This document shows positions 1-7,718 of a DNA stretch of 12,898 nt, piece after piece. The notes below the pieces were generated by a model. The model was given only the letters and a program-made list of their open reading frames with translations. It made no database searches and had not been told where the DNA came from. The stretch is from Pontimonas sp. (GTDB lineage Bacteria; Actinomycetota; Actinomycetes; Actinomycetales; Microbacteriaceae). Position numbers and translations under genes: made by a program. How positions within the stretch are numbered: the stretch's first letter is position 1; every line of letters begins with the position of its first letter. Where the stretch lies: positions 1-12,898 of the forward strand of contig JAFMKX010000019.1 of NCBI GenBank assembly GCA_017852615.1, written 5' to 3'.

Positions 1-1214
1 CCAAGCGGCTTCTTTTCGTCAATCCACCCCAGGAACTGCCAAATCATGCGGAAGTCCTCGATCTGGTTAATCAAGGGGGTTCCGGTGAGGGCAATTAAGA
101 GCGGGTGGCGCAGGCGTGCGCGAATTGTCTTCGCCACGGCCTGAACGTGCTTGGAGCGTTGCGATTCCTTGTTCTTAATGAAGTGGGCCTCATCGACCAC
201 CATGCCGCGGAAATCGAACTTGGATAACCAGCCAACATGGCGATCCAAAATGTCGTAATTCACGATGAAGACATCGCTAAAAGCATTTAGTTCAGCGCCA
301 TCACCGTGGACGACGGTGGGGCGGTGTTTGGGCAGCCACTGGTGAACTTCGCGAAGCCAATTAGTTTTCACCACGTTCGGGACGACCACCAGCAGAGGAA
401 AGGCGCCAGCCACTTCTGCTGCAATAAGTGCCTGCGCCGTCTTACCCAAGCCAGGTTCATCGGCGAGGAGGAATCCACGGTGGCCAGCGCGCACTGATTC
501 CACAAATTCTGATTGGTGGACCATCATCGGAATACCACCGGGAGTCGAAAGATTGCCCGCAGGGGGTAATTCCATACTGGCCACACCGCCACCGGCACCC
601 TGCTCAAAGGACCTAAAGAGCGGCTCAATGAGCTCCCAGTTGAGCAGTCGACCCTCCGCTGTGGCGGAGCCCTTGGTGTACGCAGCAAAATCAGGGGCCA
701 TAAAGGGGTTCGCTAGCTGTGCTTGGCGCACCGAGGCGGGCACCACCTGCTTCGCAGTTTCGGCACTCACCGCGGCGACCTCATCAACAATGATCAAGTC
801 GTCAGGCTCGAGCGCTGCCCCGGAGGCTAAGAGGAAATCACGACGCATTTTCTTGGCTGCATCAGAAACTTTAGCTTCCGGTGCCAACAAGGCAATCAAG
901 GTGGTGTCCCTGGCCGCCGTCTTGGCCATGATGGCCGCTAGTCCGTCTAAGCGCTTGAGAATTTCCTGCTTTGCAGCAGGGGTAATCGACGTGGATTCCT
1001 TGGCCCGTGAACGTTCATCCCTGATCAGCAACGCCGCGACTTGAAACTTGGTGCGGTTTTGACCAGTCACTTTGCCCCGGCCAGCCGCAGACTCTACTTC
1101 GCGAACAGCCCTGGCAAGAATCGGGATGATTCCTTCATCATCGAGAGGCTTTTTGCGTGCACGGTGAGCGCCCGAGGGGCGAGTCCGTGTCTTCGTAGGG
1201 CCTGAGCGGGCCAT
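1..1214 (-). CDS. SNF2-family DEAD/DEAH-box helicase, N-terminal part (cut by left window edge)
   Basis: The gene reads in from ATG at 1214, with AAGGAGA 5-6 nt upstream as a good ribosome binding site, and stays open for 404 codons to the window edge. The C-terminal RecA-like lobe is therefore not visible. From about residue 230 it carries the SNF2/helicase superfamily 2 motifs: Walker A LADEPGLGKT (Lys258), DEAH at 341-344 in VVDEAHFIKN, and motif III LTGTP at 376-380 followed by the SNF2-typical LINQIEDF. SNF2 proteins are ATP-driven double-stranded DNA or nucleoprotein translocases. The N-terminal 220 or so residues start with a basic stretch (about 1-22), then a charged, probably helical region that I do not recognise as a named domain. 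The family call is firm; the cellular role (repair, remodelling, recombination) cannot be told from this part. It follows the SDR gene on the same strand after a 163-bp gap. Confidence 0.9.
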   Translation of the reverse strand, partial: MARSGPTKTRTRPSGAHRARKKPLDDEGIIPILARAVREVESAAGRGKVTGQNRTKFQVAALLIRDERSRAKESTSITPAAKQEILKRLDGLAAIMAKTAARDTTLIALLAPEAKVSDAAKKMRRDFLLASGAALEPDDLIIVDEVAAVSAETAKQVVPASVRQAQLANPFMAPDFAAYTKGSATAEGRLLNWELIEPLFRSFEQGAGGGVASMELPPAGNLSTPGGIPMMVHQSEFVESVRAGHRGFLLADEPGLGKTAQALIAAEVAGAFPLLVVVPNVVKTNWLREVHQWLPKHRPTVVHGDGAELNAFSDVFIVNYDILDRHVGWLSKFDFRGMVVDEAHFIKNKESQRSKHVQAVAKTIRARLRHPLLIALTGTPLINQIEDFRMIWQFLGWIDEKKPL

Positions 1215-1377
1215 GTATCTCCTTGAAAACCTCGAAAAAGGTGTCACAGCAAAATCTGATGTCGGAGGCAACTTCTTGCGCTTTATGTGTGATGAGCTGC
1301 TGGCACACTTAACAGACCTGAACGGGAGCCGTGACAGTGATCGATGTGTGACCCTATTCTAACCCCAGTGAGGGAAC
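1215..1377 (-). promoter_or_regulatory. intergenic region with a possible promoter of the SNF2 gene
   Basis: This is a 163-bp gap upstream of the helicase gene with no ORF that looks real. On the minus strand a hexamer TAGAAT (1356-1361) resembles a -10 box (5 of 6 to TATAAT). No good -35 box is seen at 16-18 bp, and the implied leader would be about 135 nt. No terminator with a T-tract follows the SDR gene, so read-through is also possible. The call is weak. Confidence 0.3.
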
Positions 1378-2850
1378 CTAAGCGACCGATGCGCCAGGAA
1401 GTCGTTCCGCGCGGGCTGCCATAGCGTTCGCCATCCCCTCAAAGACAATTCCGTGCAGGGGCATCACAGCGAACCAATACAGCCGGCCTCCCAGTCCGTA
1501 GGGGAAAAATATCGCCCGCTGAGTGAGGATGCTCCCGCCCTGCGCTCCTGGTGTCACGCCAAATTCCAGCCAGGCCAAGCCCGGAAGTTTCATTTCAGCG
1601 CGAAGACGAAGGAAATGACCTCGGTCGATCTGCTCTACTCGCCAGAAATCCAGGGCATCACCGGTGACCAGTTTGTCGGGGTCTCGTCGCCCACGGCGAA
1701 GCCCGACACCCCCCACTAATTTGTCGAGCCAACCGCGCGCAGCCCAGGCCATCGGCAGCGAATACCAGCCGTTATCCCCACCAACACCTTCGATAATCTT
1801 CCACAGTGCCTCCGGTGAGGCACTCGAGGCCACTTCCCGTCGATCAGTAAAGACGGTGTGCCCAGACCACTCAGGATCACTCGGAAGTGGGTCTGAAGGA
1901 GCCCCAATGACCGCCGTGTTGCGCCACGATGTTTCCACTTCGCCCGCCTGCATTCGCGCAATAGCCAATCGCACTGCTTTGCGGTATCCCGTGAGTCCCT
2001 CCGCGGGTGGGGCAATGACCTCATCGATGTCATGGTTTTTCATCACGGCATCGTGAAGCAAGGACTCAATGATCGGAACAGCGAGAGATCGCGGAATGGG
2101 GGTGACGAGATTGACCCACTGGGATGCTAACCACGGGGTGAGCACCGGCAACGCCGCAATGGGGCGCTGCTTGAGTCCCGCCTCGAGGGCATATCCATTC
2201 ATCAGCTGCCCGTAGCGAAAAACGTCCGGACCCCCAATGTCGAAAGCCCGATTAATTGTGGGAGGAAGCGTTGCCGATTCCACCAGGTAGTGCAACACAT
2301 CTCTAATGGCAATGGGTTGAATGAAATTCCGAACCCATTTAGGCGCTGGCATATAGGGAAGGACTTCGGTGAGGTGACGAATCATTTCAAAACTTGCCGA
2401 CCCTGATCCAATAATCACGCCTGCCTGCAGGGCAATGGTGGGGACTCCTGAGGCGAGCAAAATATCGCCGACTTCTTTGCGGGAACCGAGGTGGCGCGAG
2501 AGTGGGCCCTGGGGGTGAAGCCCACCTAAATACACAATCCTGGAAACACCAGCCTGGGCTGATTCGCTCGCCACACTGGTCGCAACTTGGCGCTCGAGGG
2601 CCTCAAAGTCCCCCGCGCTCGACATCGAGTGGACCAAATAATAGACAACGTCTTGGCCCGCGACGGCGGCTCGAACATCATCGGGGTTGAGCAGGTCGCC
2701 CTGGATGATCTCGACCGAAGACACCCAGGGAACACCATCGAGGCGATGTGGCTCCCGGGCAATAACGCGGATCGTGTGGCCCTGCTCTAAGAGCTTGGGC
2801 ACCAGTCGTCCCCCGACATAGCCGGTGGCACCCGTGACCAAAACCTTCAT
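1378..2850 (-). CDS. NAD(P)-binding SDR-family protein with C-terminal DUF2867 domain
   Basis: This 490-residue protein has two parts. Residues 1 to about 270 form an atypical/extended SDR Rossmann domain: MKVLVTGATGYVGG with the GxxGxxG nucleotide-binding loop at 7-13, GDLLNPD at about 51-57 and YYLVHSM at about 70-76. No canonical YxxxK catalytic pair stands out, so it may bind the cofactor without being a classical dehydrogenase. Residues from about 336 to 478 match the DUF2867 style (LWKIIEGVGGDNGWY, then DFWRVEQID and LRLRAEMKLPGLAWLEF). SDR-DUF2867 fusions are common in bacteria and their substrate is not established. I chose the second ATG (2850) over the ATG at 2856. The first ATG abuts a TACGCT -10-like hexamer, whereas 2850 lies 6 nt after it and gives the usual SDR start. 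The SD for either ATG is weak. Divergent from mutY. Family sure, function unknown. Confidence 0.85.
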   Translation of the reverse strand: MKVLVTGATGYVGGRLVPKLLEQGHTIRVIAREPHRLDGVPWVSSVEIIQGDLLNPDDVRAAVAGQDVVYYLVHSMSSAGDFEALERQVATSVASESAQAGVSRIVYLGGLHPQGPLSRHLGSRKEVGDILLASGVPTIALQAGVIIGSGSASFEMIRHLTEVLPYMPAPKWVRNFIQPIAIRDVLHYLVESATLPPTINRAFDIGGPDVFRYGQLMNGYALEAGLKQRPIAALPVLTPWLASQWVNLVTPIPRSLAVPIIESLLHDAVMKNHDIDEVIAPPAEGLTGYRKAVRLAIARMQAGEVETSWRNTAVIGAPSDPLPSDPEWSGHTVFTDRREVASSASPEALWKIIEGVGGDNGWYSLPMAWAARGWLDKLVGGVGLRRGRRDPDKLVTGDALDFWRVEQIDRGHFLRLRAEMKLPGLAWLEFGVTPGAQGGSILTQRAIFFPYGLGGRLYWFAVMPLHGIVFEGMANAMAARAERLPGASVA

Positions 2851-2856
2851 GGCCAT

Positions 2857-2862
2857 AGCGTA
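2857..2862 (-). promoter_or_regulatory. putative -10 box of a leaderless SDR transcript
   Basis: On the minus strand TACGCT fits the actinobacterial TANNNT -10 consensus. It is followed by exactly 6 nt and then ATG at 2850, so a transcript starting at that A would have no leader. No clear -35 is visible. Confidence 0.45.
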
Positions 2863-2895
2863 TGGCGCCTTGCTGAGAAGGTGCCAGCCATTGAC

Positions 2896-2901
2896 TAGCG
2901 T
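2896..2901 (+). promoter_or_regulatory. putative -10 box of a leaderless mutY transcript
   Basis: TAGCGT fits TANNNT and is followed by 6 nt (GGGGAT), then the mutY ATG at 2908. The GGGG sits only 2 nt before the ATG, too close to act as a normal Shine-Dalgarno, which favours a leaderless start. A -35 box is not evident. Confidence 0.45.
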
Positions 2902-2907
2902 GGGGAT

Positions 2908-3780
2908 ATGGGTTTTCCAGCATTAGCGCAGTGGTTTCGCGACAATCAGCGTGCTCTGCCCTGGCGAGAGGAATCCTGCAGCCCCTGGGGAGTCATGGTG
3001 TCCGAGGTGATGTTGCAACAAACACCGGTAGCCCGCGTAGAACCGCTGTGGCACGAATGGATGGCCCGATGGCCAACACCCAGCGATCTAGCCAATGCCT
3101 CACAAGCCGATGCCATCACCGCGTGGGGCCGTTTGGGCTACCCCCGCCGAGCTAAGAGGCTTTATGACGCAGCCCGCGTGATTGCTACCCAGCACGGCGG
3201 TAAAGTCCCCCAGGATTTAGAGGCGCTACTTGCATTGCCTGGAATTGGGGATTACACCGCGCGGGCAATTCGCACCTTCGCCTTCGGTATTCCTGAGCCC
3301 ATCGTGGATACGAATATCCGCCGAGTCATCGCCCGGGCCGTCCATGGATTGGGCGAAGCAGGACCGGTAAGACAACGCCAGGATCGTGAGGATGTGGATC
3401 AAGAACTAGGGGCGATTTCTCGTCTCGACCAAGTGGATTTTGCCAAAGCTCTGATGGAGTTAGGGGCCGTGGTGTGTACCGCGCGAAACCCACAGTGTGC
3501 GACGTGTCCTTTATCGGGCCATTGCGCGTGGCAAAGAGCGGGTTATCCCCCCTACCAGGGAGTCAAAAATCCCCGGCAAGCTCGTTATGAAGGAAGCGAT
3601 CGTCAAGCACGTGGAGTGTTTCTTGGCGAGCTTCGCCATAGCGACATCGACATTCCCCGTTCGTTCCTCATGGGTCTGTGGCCAGATTCGGCACAAGCCA
3701 CGAGAGCCCTGGAATCCCTGATTGCCGATGGGTTAATCCAAGAAAGCGAGGACGGCGAGGAGCTACGCCTAGCCCTCTAA
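2908..3780 (+). CDS. mutY: A/G-specific adenine DNA glycosylase MutY
   Basis: This 290-residue HhH-GPD glycosylase removes adenine mispaired with 8-oxoguanine or guanine in base excision repair. Visible features are: VSEVMLQQT with the catalytic Glu33; the helix-hairpin-helix LPGIGDYTA at 110-118; PIVDTNIRR with the catalytic Asp134; and a complete 4Fe-4S ligand set, Cys190, Cys197, Cys200 and Cys206, spaced C-x6-C-x2-C-x5-C. VDTN in place of the enterobacterial VDGN is, as far as I know, usual in actinobacterial MutY. At 290 residues it is about 60 shorter than the E. coli protein (350), so the MutT-like C-terminal domain that reads 8-oxoG is reduced to a small remnant (about 215-290). It is the only plus-strand gene in the window, divergent from the SDR gene and convergent with udp, so it is transcribed alone. 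Confidence 0.95.
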   Translation: MGFPALAQWFRDNQRALPWREESCSPWGVMVSEVMLQQTPVARVEPLWHEWMARWPTPSDLANASQADAITAWGRLGYPRRAKRLYDAARVIATQHGGKVPQDLEALLALPGIGDYTARAIRTFAFGIPEPIVDTNIRRVIARAVHGLGEAGPVRQRQDREDVDQELGAISRLDQVDFAKALMELGAVVCTARNPQCATCPLSGHCAWQRAGYPPYQGVKNPRQARYEGSDRQARGVFLGELRHSDIDIPRSFLMGLWPDSAQATRALESLIADGLIQESEDGEELRLAL

Positions 3781-3800
3781 CAACCCACGGGGTTGGTGGG
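3781..3800. terminator. stem-loop between convergent mutY and udp
   Basis: The 22-bp gap between the two convergent stop codons contains a perfect 6-bp inverted repeat, CAACCC (3781-3786) and GGGTTG (3790-3795), with a 3-nt loop. An alternative pairing is CCCAC (3784-3788) with GTGGG (3796-3800). Its position suits a shared bidirectional terminator, but there is no T-tract on either side and the stem is short. Confidence 0.4.
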
Positions 3801-3802
3801 AG

Positions 3803-4582
3803 CTAGCGTCCTTCTTTGTCGCGGCGAATGATTTCTCTCATTCCAGCAATCGCCACTGGCAACAGGTTTTCTACCTTCGAGACATCCCATTCTTCGGGCG
3901 TCATGGGTGACTGATCGGGGTGACCCATCACCATCATCACTCCCCCGGCACGAACACGTAGCACCGACGCCACGATATAGAGGGTGGCGGCTTCCATTTC
4001 GGAACAAATGGCGCCACCGCCAATCCAGGCCGCCCAGCGATCTTTCAATCGGTTCGCCACGGGCATGCGGCCAGGTGCGTGCTGGCCATAGAAAGAATCT
4101 TTGGACTGGGAAACACCCACATGCACCGTCTTGCCCGCCGACCGCGCAGAATCAGCCAGGGCTTGCGTGATCTCGATATCGGCAATGGCCGGAAACTCGA
4201 GGGGAAGGTAGTGCATGCTGGTTCCCTCATCACGAATAGCCCCGGAAACCACGGCAATATCGCCAGGGCGCACAGTGTCCTGCATCGCACCAGAGGTTCC
4301 CACTCGAACGAACGTATCGGCGCCAATGGCGACTAATTCTTCGAGAGCAATAGCCGCAGAGGGTCCACCGATGCCGGTGGAGGTGACTGACACCTTCTCG
4401 CCATCGAGATATCCCGACCAGGTTTCATATTCCCGGTGGCTGGCCACTTTGTGGGGCTCATCAAAATAGGACGCAATCATTTCGCAACGCCCAGGGTCCC
4501 CCGGCAGGAAAACGTACTTTCCTACATCGCCCGGCGCTAATTCAATGTGGTACTGACGTGGGTCTTCACGATCCATGGACAT
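3803..4582 (-). CDS. udp: uridine phosphorylase-like nucleoside phosphorylase (NP-I family)
   Basis: This 259-residue protein is of the trimeric/hexameric nucleoside phosphorylase (NP-I) family, which splits a nucleoside with phosphate into base and (deoxy)ribose-1-phosphate for salvage in the cytosol. It matches E. coli Udp along most of its length (about 253 residues there): PGDPGR at 27-32, ASHREYETW at 47-55, the phosphate loop STGIGGPS at 68-75, RVGTSGA at 93-99, and SEMEAATL at 194-201 with the ribose-binding Glu pair. The base pocket reads FYGQHAPGRMP (Gln167, Arg172) rather than the E. coli FYPGQER, a variant I associate with Firmicutes and actinobacterial Udp-like enzymes. Uridine is the likely substrate, but other pyrimidine or purine nucleosides cannot be excluded. 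The start ATG (4582) has AAGGA 7 nt upstream; that SD overlaps the rbfA TAA stop, implying translational coupling. It is last in the nusA operon. Confidence 0.85.
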   Translation of the reverse strand: MSMDREDPRQYHIELAPGDVGKYVFLPGDPGRCEMIASYFDEPHKVASHREYETWSGYLDGEKVSVTSTGIGGPSAAIALEELVAIGADTFVRVGTSGAMQDTVRPGDIAVVSGAIRDEGTSMHYLPLEFPAIADIEITQALADSARSAGKTVHVGVSQSKDSFYGQHAPGRMPVANRLKDRWAAWIGGGAICSEMEAATLYIVASVLRVRAGGVMMVMGHPDQSPMTPEEWDVSKVENLLPVAIAGMREIIRRDKEGR

Positions 4583-4592
4583 ATGTCATTCC

Positions 4593-5045
4593 TTACTGAG
4601 CAGAAAGCTCGTCCTCGGGCGACTCTTTAGGAACCTTATAGGGGTCTTCGTCACCGGCATACTGCGCACTTTGAGCAAGGCGTTCAGTTTCAGCATCCCG
4701 CTCCCGGGCTTGTTGAAGCAAACCCTCAATCGCCGCGGCGTTTTCGGGAATGCCATCGAGAACGAACTCCAAAGAAGGCGTGAGGCGAGCCGTGATGTTC
4801 TTCCCCACTTCCGAGCGCAACATTCCGGTTGCCGCAGCCAAAGCTCTCTGCGTATCAGCTCGTTCTTTGTCATCCCCCAAGACGGTATAGAAAACACTGG
4901 CGTGCTGGAGATCACCGGTGACAGAAACATCCGTAATCGTCACATAACCCATCCTCGGGTCACGCAATCCTTTTTGGAGGCGCTCTGCAAGAACCTGGCG
5001 AATCAGATCCGCCATCTTTCTCGCACGAGGAGAGTTACTAGACAC
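4593..5045 (-). CDS. rbfA: 30S ribosome-binding factor RbfA
   Basis: This 150-residue protein binds the 30S subunit late in its assembly and helps mature the 16S rRNA 5' end and central region. The KH-like fold is recognisable from PRARKMADLIRQVLAE through DPRMGYVTITDVSVTGDLQH (about 29-48) and VFYTVLGDD to RLTPSLEFVLD (about 87-97). The tail after about residue 115 is acidic and low complexity, which is normal for this family. The start is GTG at 5045, inside the end of infB: GTG and the infB TAG stop overlap within 8 bases, and a short AAGG lies 3 nt upstream. The internal ATG at codon 11 would remove conserved N-terminal residues, so the GTG is preferred. Expression is probably coupled to infB, with udp starting 10 bp downstream. 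Confidence 0.95.
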   Translation of the reverse strand: MSSNSPRARKMADLIRQVLAERLQKGLRDPRMGYVTITDVSVTGDLQHASVFYTVLGDDKERADTQRALAAATGMLRSEVGKNITARLTPSLEFVLDGIPENAAAIEGLLQQARERDAETERLAQSAQYAGDEDPYKVPKESPEDELSAQ

Positions 5046-7635
5046 GAACCTTTTCTTTCATCTCGATAGTCTCAATCTCATCGCCAACTTCGATGTCCTT
5101 GAGCTTGCCTAGACCGATACCGCATTCAAAGTCGGTCTTGACCTCGGTGACATCATCCTTGAAGCGACGCAGGGAATCAATGGCCAAGCCGTCAATGATG
5201 ACGACACCATCACGAATGACTCGGGCCTTAGCGTTACGGGTAATGGTGCCCGAGCGGACAATACAACCCGCGATGGTTCCGGCCTTGGAGGAGCGGAAGA
5301 TTTCGCGGACTTCGGCAACACCAGACTGGACTTCTTCGAATTCTGGCTTGAGCATTCCCTTAAGCGAGCTTTCGATTTCATCGAGAGCGTTGTAAATGAC
5401 CGAGTAGAAGCGGACATCGACGCCTTCGCGTTGGGCACGCTCGCGTGCTTTGGCATCGGGGCGCACGTTGAATCCAACGATGATGGCGTTATCAATCGTG
5501 GCAAGGTTGACATCACTTTCGGTGATGGCACCCACACCGCGGTGAATGATGCGCAGCTGCACACTGTCATCCACCTCGATCTTGAGCAACGCTTCTTCGA
5601 GGGCTTCCACAGCACCGGAAACATCACCCTTGATGATGAGGTTAAGTGCTTCGATTTTGCCATCCTCAAGAGCCTTGGTGAACTCTTCCAGGCTGATGCG
5701 CTTGCGAGCTTTGGCCAGCAGCGCGTTGCGCTCTGCCGCTTCACGCTTTTCCGCGATCTGTCGAGCAGTGCGGTCGTCATCCGTGACCAGGAAGGTATCT
5801 CCGGCCTTGGGAACACTCGAGAGACCCTGCACGGCCACGGGCCTTGCGGGATATGCCTCTTCCACGGGTTCGCCGTTTTCATCCATCATCGCTCGGACTC
5901 GTCCATAGGCGGTTCCCGCCACAATGGCTTCACCCACGCGAAGAGTTCCCGACTGAATCAAGACGGTGGCAACGGCACCACGGCCCTTATCGAGCTTGGC
6001 TTCAATCGCCACACCGCGAGCGGTGCGATTCGGGTTAGCCCTCAGATCAAGGCCAGCATCTGCGGTGAGCAAGATGGCATCCAGCAATTCCGTAATACCT
6101 TCGCCCTTGAGCGCAGAAACACGAACAGCCTGAACATCTCCACCGTATTCTTCGGCGACCATGCCGAACTCGGTGAGCTGCTGCAATATCTTGTCGGGCT
6201 TTGCGCCTGGGGTGTCAATCTTGTTGATGGCCACCACGATGGGCACACCTGCTGCTTGAGCGTGGTTGAGCGCCTCAATGGTCTGAGGCATGATGCCATC
6301 ATCCGCGGCCACCACCAGTACGGCAATGTCCGTCACCTGAGCACCACGGGCGCGCATGGCGGTGAAGGCCTCGTGACCGGGGGTGTCAACAAAGGTGATC
6401 GCCCGCTCAATGCCTTCGTGTTCGGTCCACACTTGGTAAGCACCGATGTGCTGGGTAATCCCACCGGCTTCGCCGGCCACAACATTGGCGCTACGAATAG
6501 CGTCCAGAAGCTTGGTCTTACCGTGATCAACGTGACCCATCACGGTGACTACCGGTGGACGAATAACGAGATCGTCTTCGTCTTCTTCCTCATCCAAATC
6601 GATATCGAAGCTCTCCAAGAGTTCTTTATCTTCATCTTCGGGCGAGACAATTTCGACCTTGTAGCCCAGTTCGGATCCCAATACTTCAAAGGTTGCCGCA
6701 TCAAGAGACTCTGTTGCGGTGGCCATTTCACCCAGCTGGAACAGCACCGTGACCAAGTTCCCGGGGGGAACGTGAACACCGGTTAACATTTCAATCTTGT
6801 CGGCAAAATCGGCCATAGAAGCACCTTGACGAAGACGAATGGCAGTTGTGCCATCGCCTCGAGGGATCGATACGCCGCCAATACTGGGCGCCTCGCGCAT
6901 TTCATACTCTTGGCGCTTCGTCCGCTTCGACTTACGAGACTTGCTCTTAGAACCACCGCGACCAAAGGCACCAGCGGTACCACCGCCTGGTCCACGTCCG
7001 CGTCCACCTGCTCCAGGACGTCCTCCACCGGGACGGGCTCCACCGGGACCGCCACCAGGCGCTCCACCGGGGCCACCTGCTCCGGGGCCACCGGGACGGC
7101 CTGGGCCACCCGAGCGCTGTTGGAACGGAGGCCTAGTGCCTCCTGGGCGCTCGTCTGAGCGTCGAGGTGTCGCACCTTGACCGGGACGAGGAGGCGCTGG
7201 GCGCCCCATTCCCTGGGATGAAGCAAACGGGTTATTTCCCGGACGAGGAATGCCTGGCTTAGCCATTCCCTGACTCGAGGCAAAAGGATTATTGCCCGGA
7301 CGGGGAATCCCCGTCGCTGAAGGCTTGGCGCTCGGGGCCTCGGGAGAAGCAGGCTGATCGGCACTGGGGGCAGGAGTATCTACCGGTGCTGACGCTTCGG
7401 GGGCTGGTGCGGGTGCAGCAGCGGGCTTAGCAGCCGGTGCAGGCTTTTCTTCCTTGGGAACAGGGACAACGCCTTCTTCAGCGAAAGCTGCTTTGAGCTT
7501 GCGCGCGACGGGAGGCTCCACCGTCGAGGAAGGACCTTTGACGAACTCGCCAATTTCTTTAAGCTTTTCAAGCGTGCGCTTCGAATCGATGCCTAATTCG
7601 GCAGCAATCTCATGTACGCGTGGTTTTCCGGCCAC
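5038..7635 (-). CDS. infB: translation initiation factor IF-2
   Basis: This 865-residue GTPase delivers initiator fMet-tRNA to the 30S subunit and promotes 50S joining. In order it has: an IF2 N-terminal domain (KPRVHEIAAELGID, about 4-55); a Pro/Ala-rich linker; two near-identical 16-residue repeats GIPRPGNNPFASSQGM (109-124 and 128-143); a long Gly/Arg/Pro tract; a basic stretch (KSKSRKSKRTKRQ); then the GTPase domain. The G1 motif is GHVDHGKT at 367-374, G3 is DTPGHEAF from 417, and G4 is NKID at 471-474, followed by the C-terminal IF2 domains that end in IETIEMKEKVRV. I chose GTG at 7635, with AGGAG 4 nt upstream and the family-typical VAGKPRVHE start. An upstream in-frame GTG at 7656 would add seven residues that look unrelated to the family and lacks a better SD. 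The stop overlaps rbfA. Confidence 0.97.
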   Translation of the reverse strand: MAGKPRVHEIAAELGIDSKRTLEKLKEIGEFVKGPSSTVEPPVARKLKAAFAEEGVVPVPKEEKPAPAAKPAAAPAPAPEASAPVDTPAPSADQPASPEAPSAKPSATGIPRPGNNPFASSQGMAKPGIPRPGNNPFASSQGMGRPAPPRPGQGATPRRSDERPGGTRPPFQQRSGGPGRPGGPGAGGPGGAPGGGPGGARPGGGRPGAGGRGRGPGGGTAGAFGRGGSKSKSRKSKRTKRQEYEMREAPSIGGVSIPRGDGTTAIRLRQGASMADFADKIEMLTGVHVPPGNLVTVLFQLGEMATATESLDAATFEVLGSELGYKVEIVSPEDEDKELLESFDIDLDEEEDEDDLVIRPPVVTVMGHVDHGKTKLLDAIRSANVVAGEAGGITQHIGAYQVWTEHEGIERAITFVDTPGHEAFTAMRARGAQVTDIAVLVVAADDGIMPQTIEALNHAQAAGVPIVVAINKIDTPGAKPDKILQQLTEFGMVAEEYGGDVQAVRVSALKGEGITELLDAILLTADAGLDLRANPNRTARGVAIEAKLDKGRGAVATVLIQSGTLRVGEAIVAGTAYGRVRAMMDENGEPVEEAYPARPVAVQGLSSVPKAGDTFLVTDDDRTARQIAEKREAAERNALLAKARKRISLEEFTKALEDGKIEALNLIIKGDVSGAVEALEEALLKIEVDDSVQLRIIHRGVGAITESDVNLATIDNAIIVGFNVRPDAKARERAQREGVDVRFYSVIYNALDEIESSLKGMLKPEFEEVQSGVAEVREIFRSSKAGTIAGCIVRSGTITRNAKARVIRDGVVIIDGLAIDSLRRFKDDVTEVKTDFECGIGLGKLKDIEVGDEIETIEMKEKVRV
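7207..7314 (-). repeat. tandem repeat inside infB (57-bp period, two copies)
   Basis: Two copies encode GIPRPGNNPFASSQGM, starting 57 bp apart (the Met codons are at 7207-7209 and 7264-7266). The DNA copies differ at several synonymous positions, so the peptide rather than the DNA is conserved. RPGNNPF-type repeats are known in the linker of actinobacterial IF2. Confidence 0.8.
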
Positions 7636-7718
7636 AATTCTCCTGTCTGGGCACACCCAGGCAGGGGGTGCCGTTACCTACAAACGAGGCTCATTTCGAG
7701 CCACTCATAAGGATTCCA
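7636..7718 (-). promoter_or_regulatory. ylxR-infB intercistronic leader with two small hairpins
   Basis: Between the ylxR stop and the infB GTG, the minus strand can fold GGCTC/GAGCC (7688-7692 with 7698-7702, 5-nt loop). It can also form a longer imperfect stem across 7650-7672 (GGCACCC with GGGTGTGCC, 2-nt bulge) that ends just before the infB SD at 7640-7644. The region has no T-tract, so termination is unlikely. A role in infB translation or mRNA processing is possible but only inferred. Confidence 0.3.

Noticed and set aside
553..1044. A 163-codon plus-strand open frame at the left end
   Set aside because: It is antisense to the SNF2 helicase, whose frame is continuous and carries all expected motifs.
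2908..3780. VDTN in MutY as a possibly altered active site
   Set aside because: The catalytic Asp, the Glu and all four Fe-S cysteines are present, and VDTN is to my knowledge normal in actinobacterial MutY.
5431..6786. A 451-codon open frame on the plus strand
   Set aside because: It lies fully antisense to the conserved GTPase part of infB. Its translation resembles no family I know. The long open frame follows from infB codon bias.
7207..7314. Possible CRISPR-like or mobile repeat
   Set aside because: There are only two copies, in frame, with synonymous differences, inside the IF2 linker. This is a known type of protein repeat.
6783..7364. A 193-codon frame in the Gly/Pro-rich part of infB
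   Set aside because: It is a different reading frame of the low-complexity IF2 linker. The Gly-rich DNA leaves several frames open without meaning.
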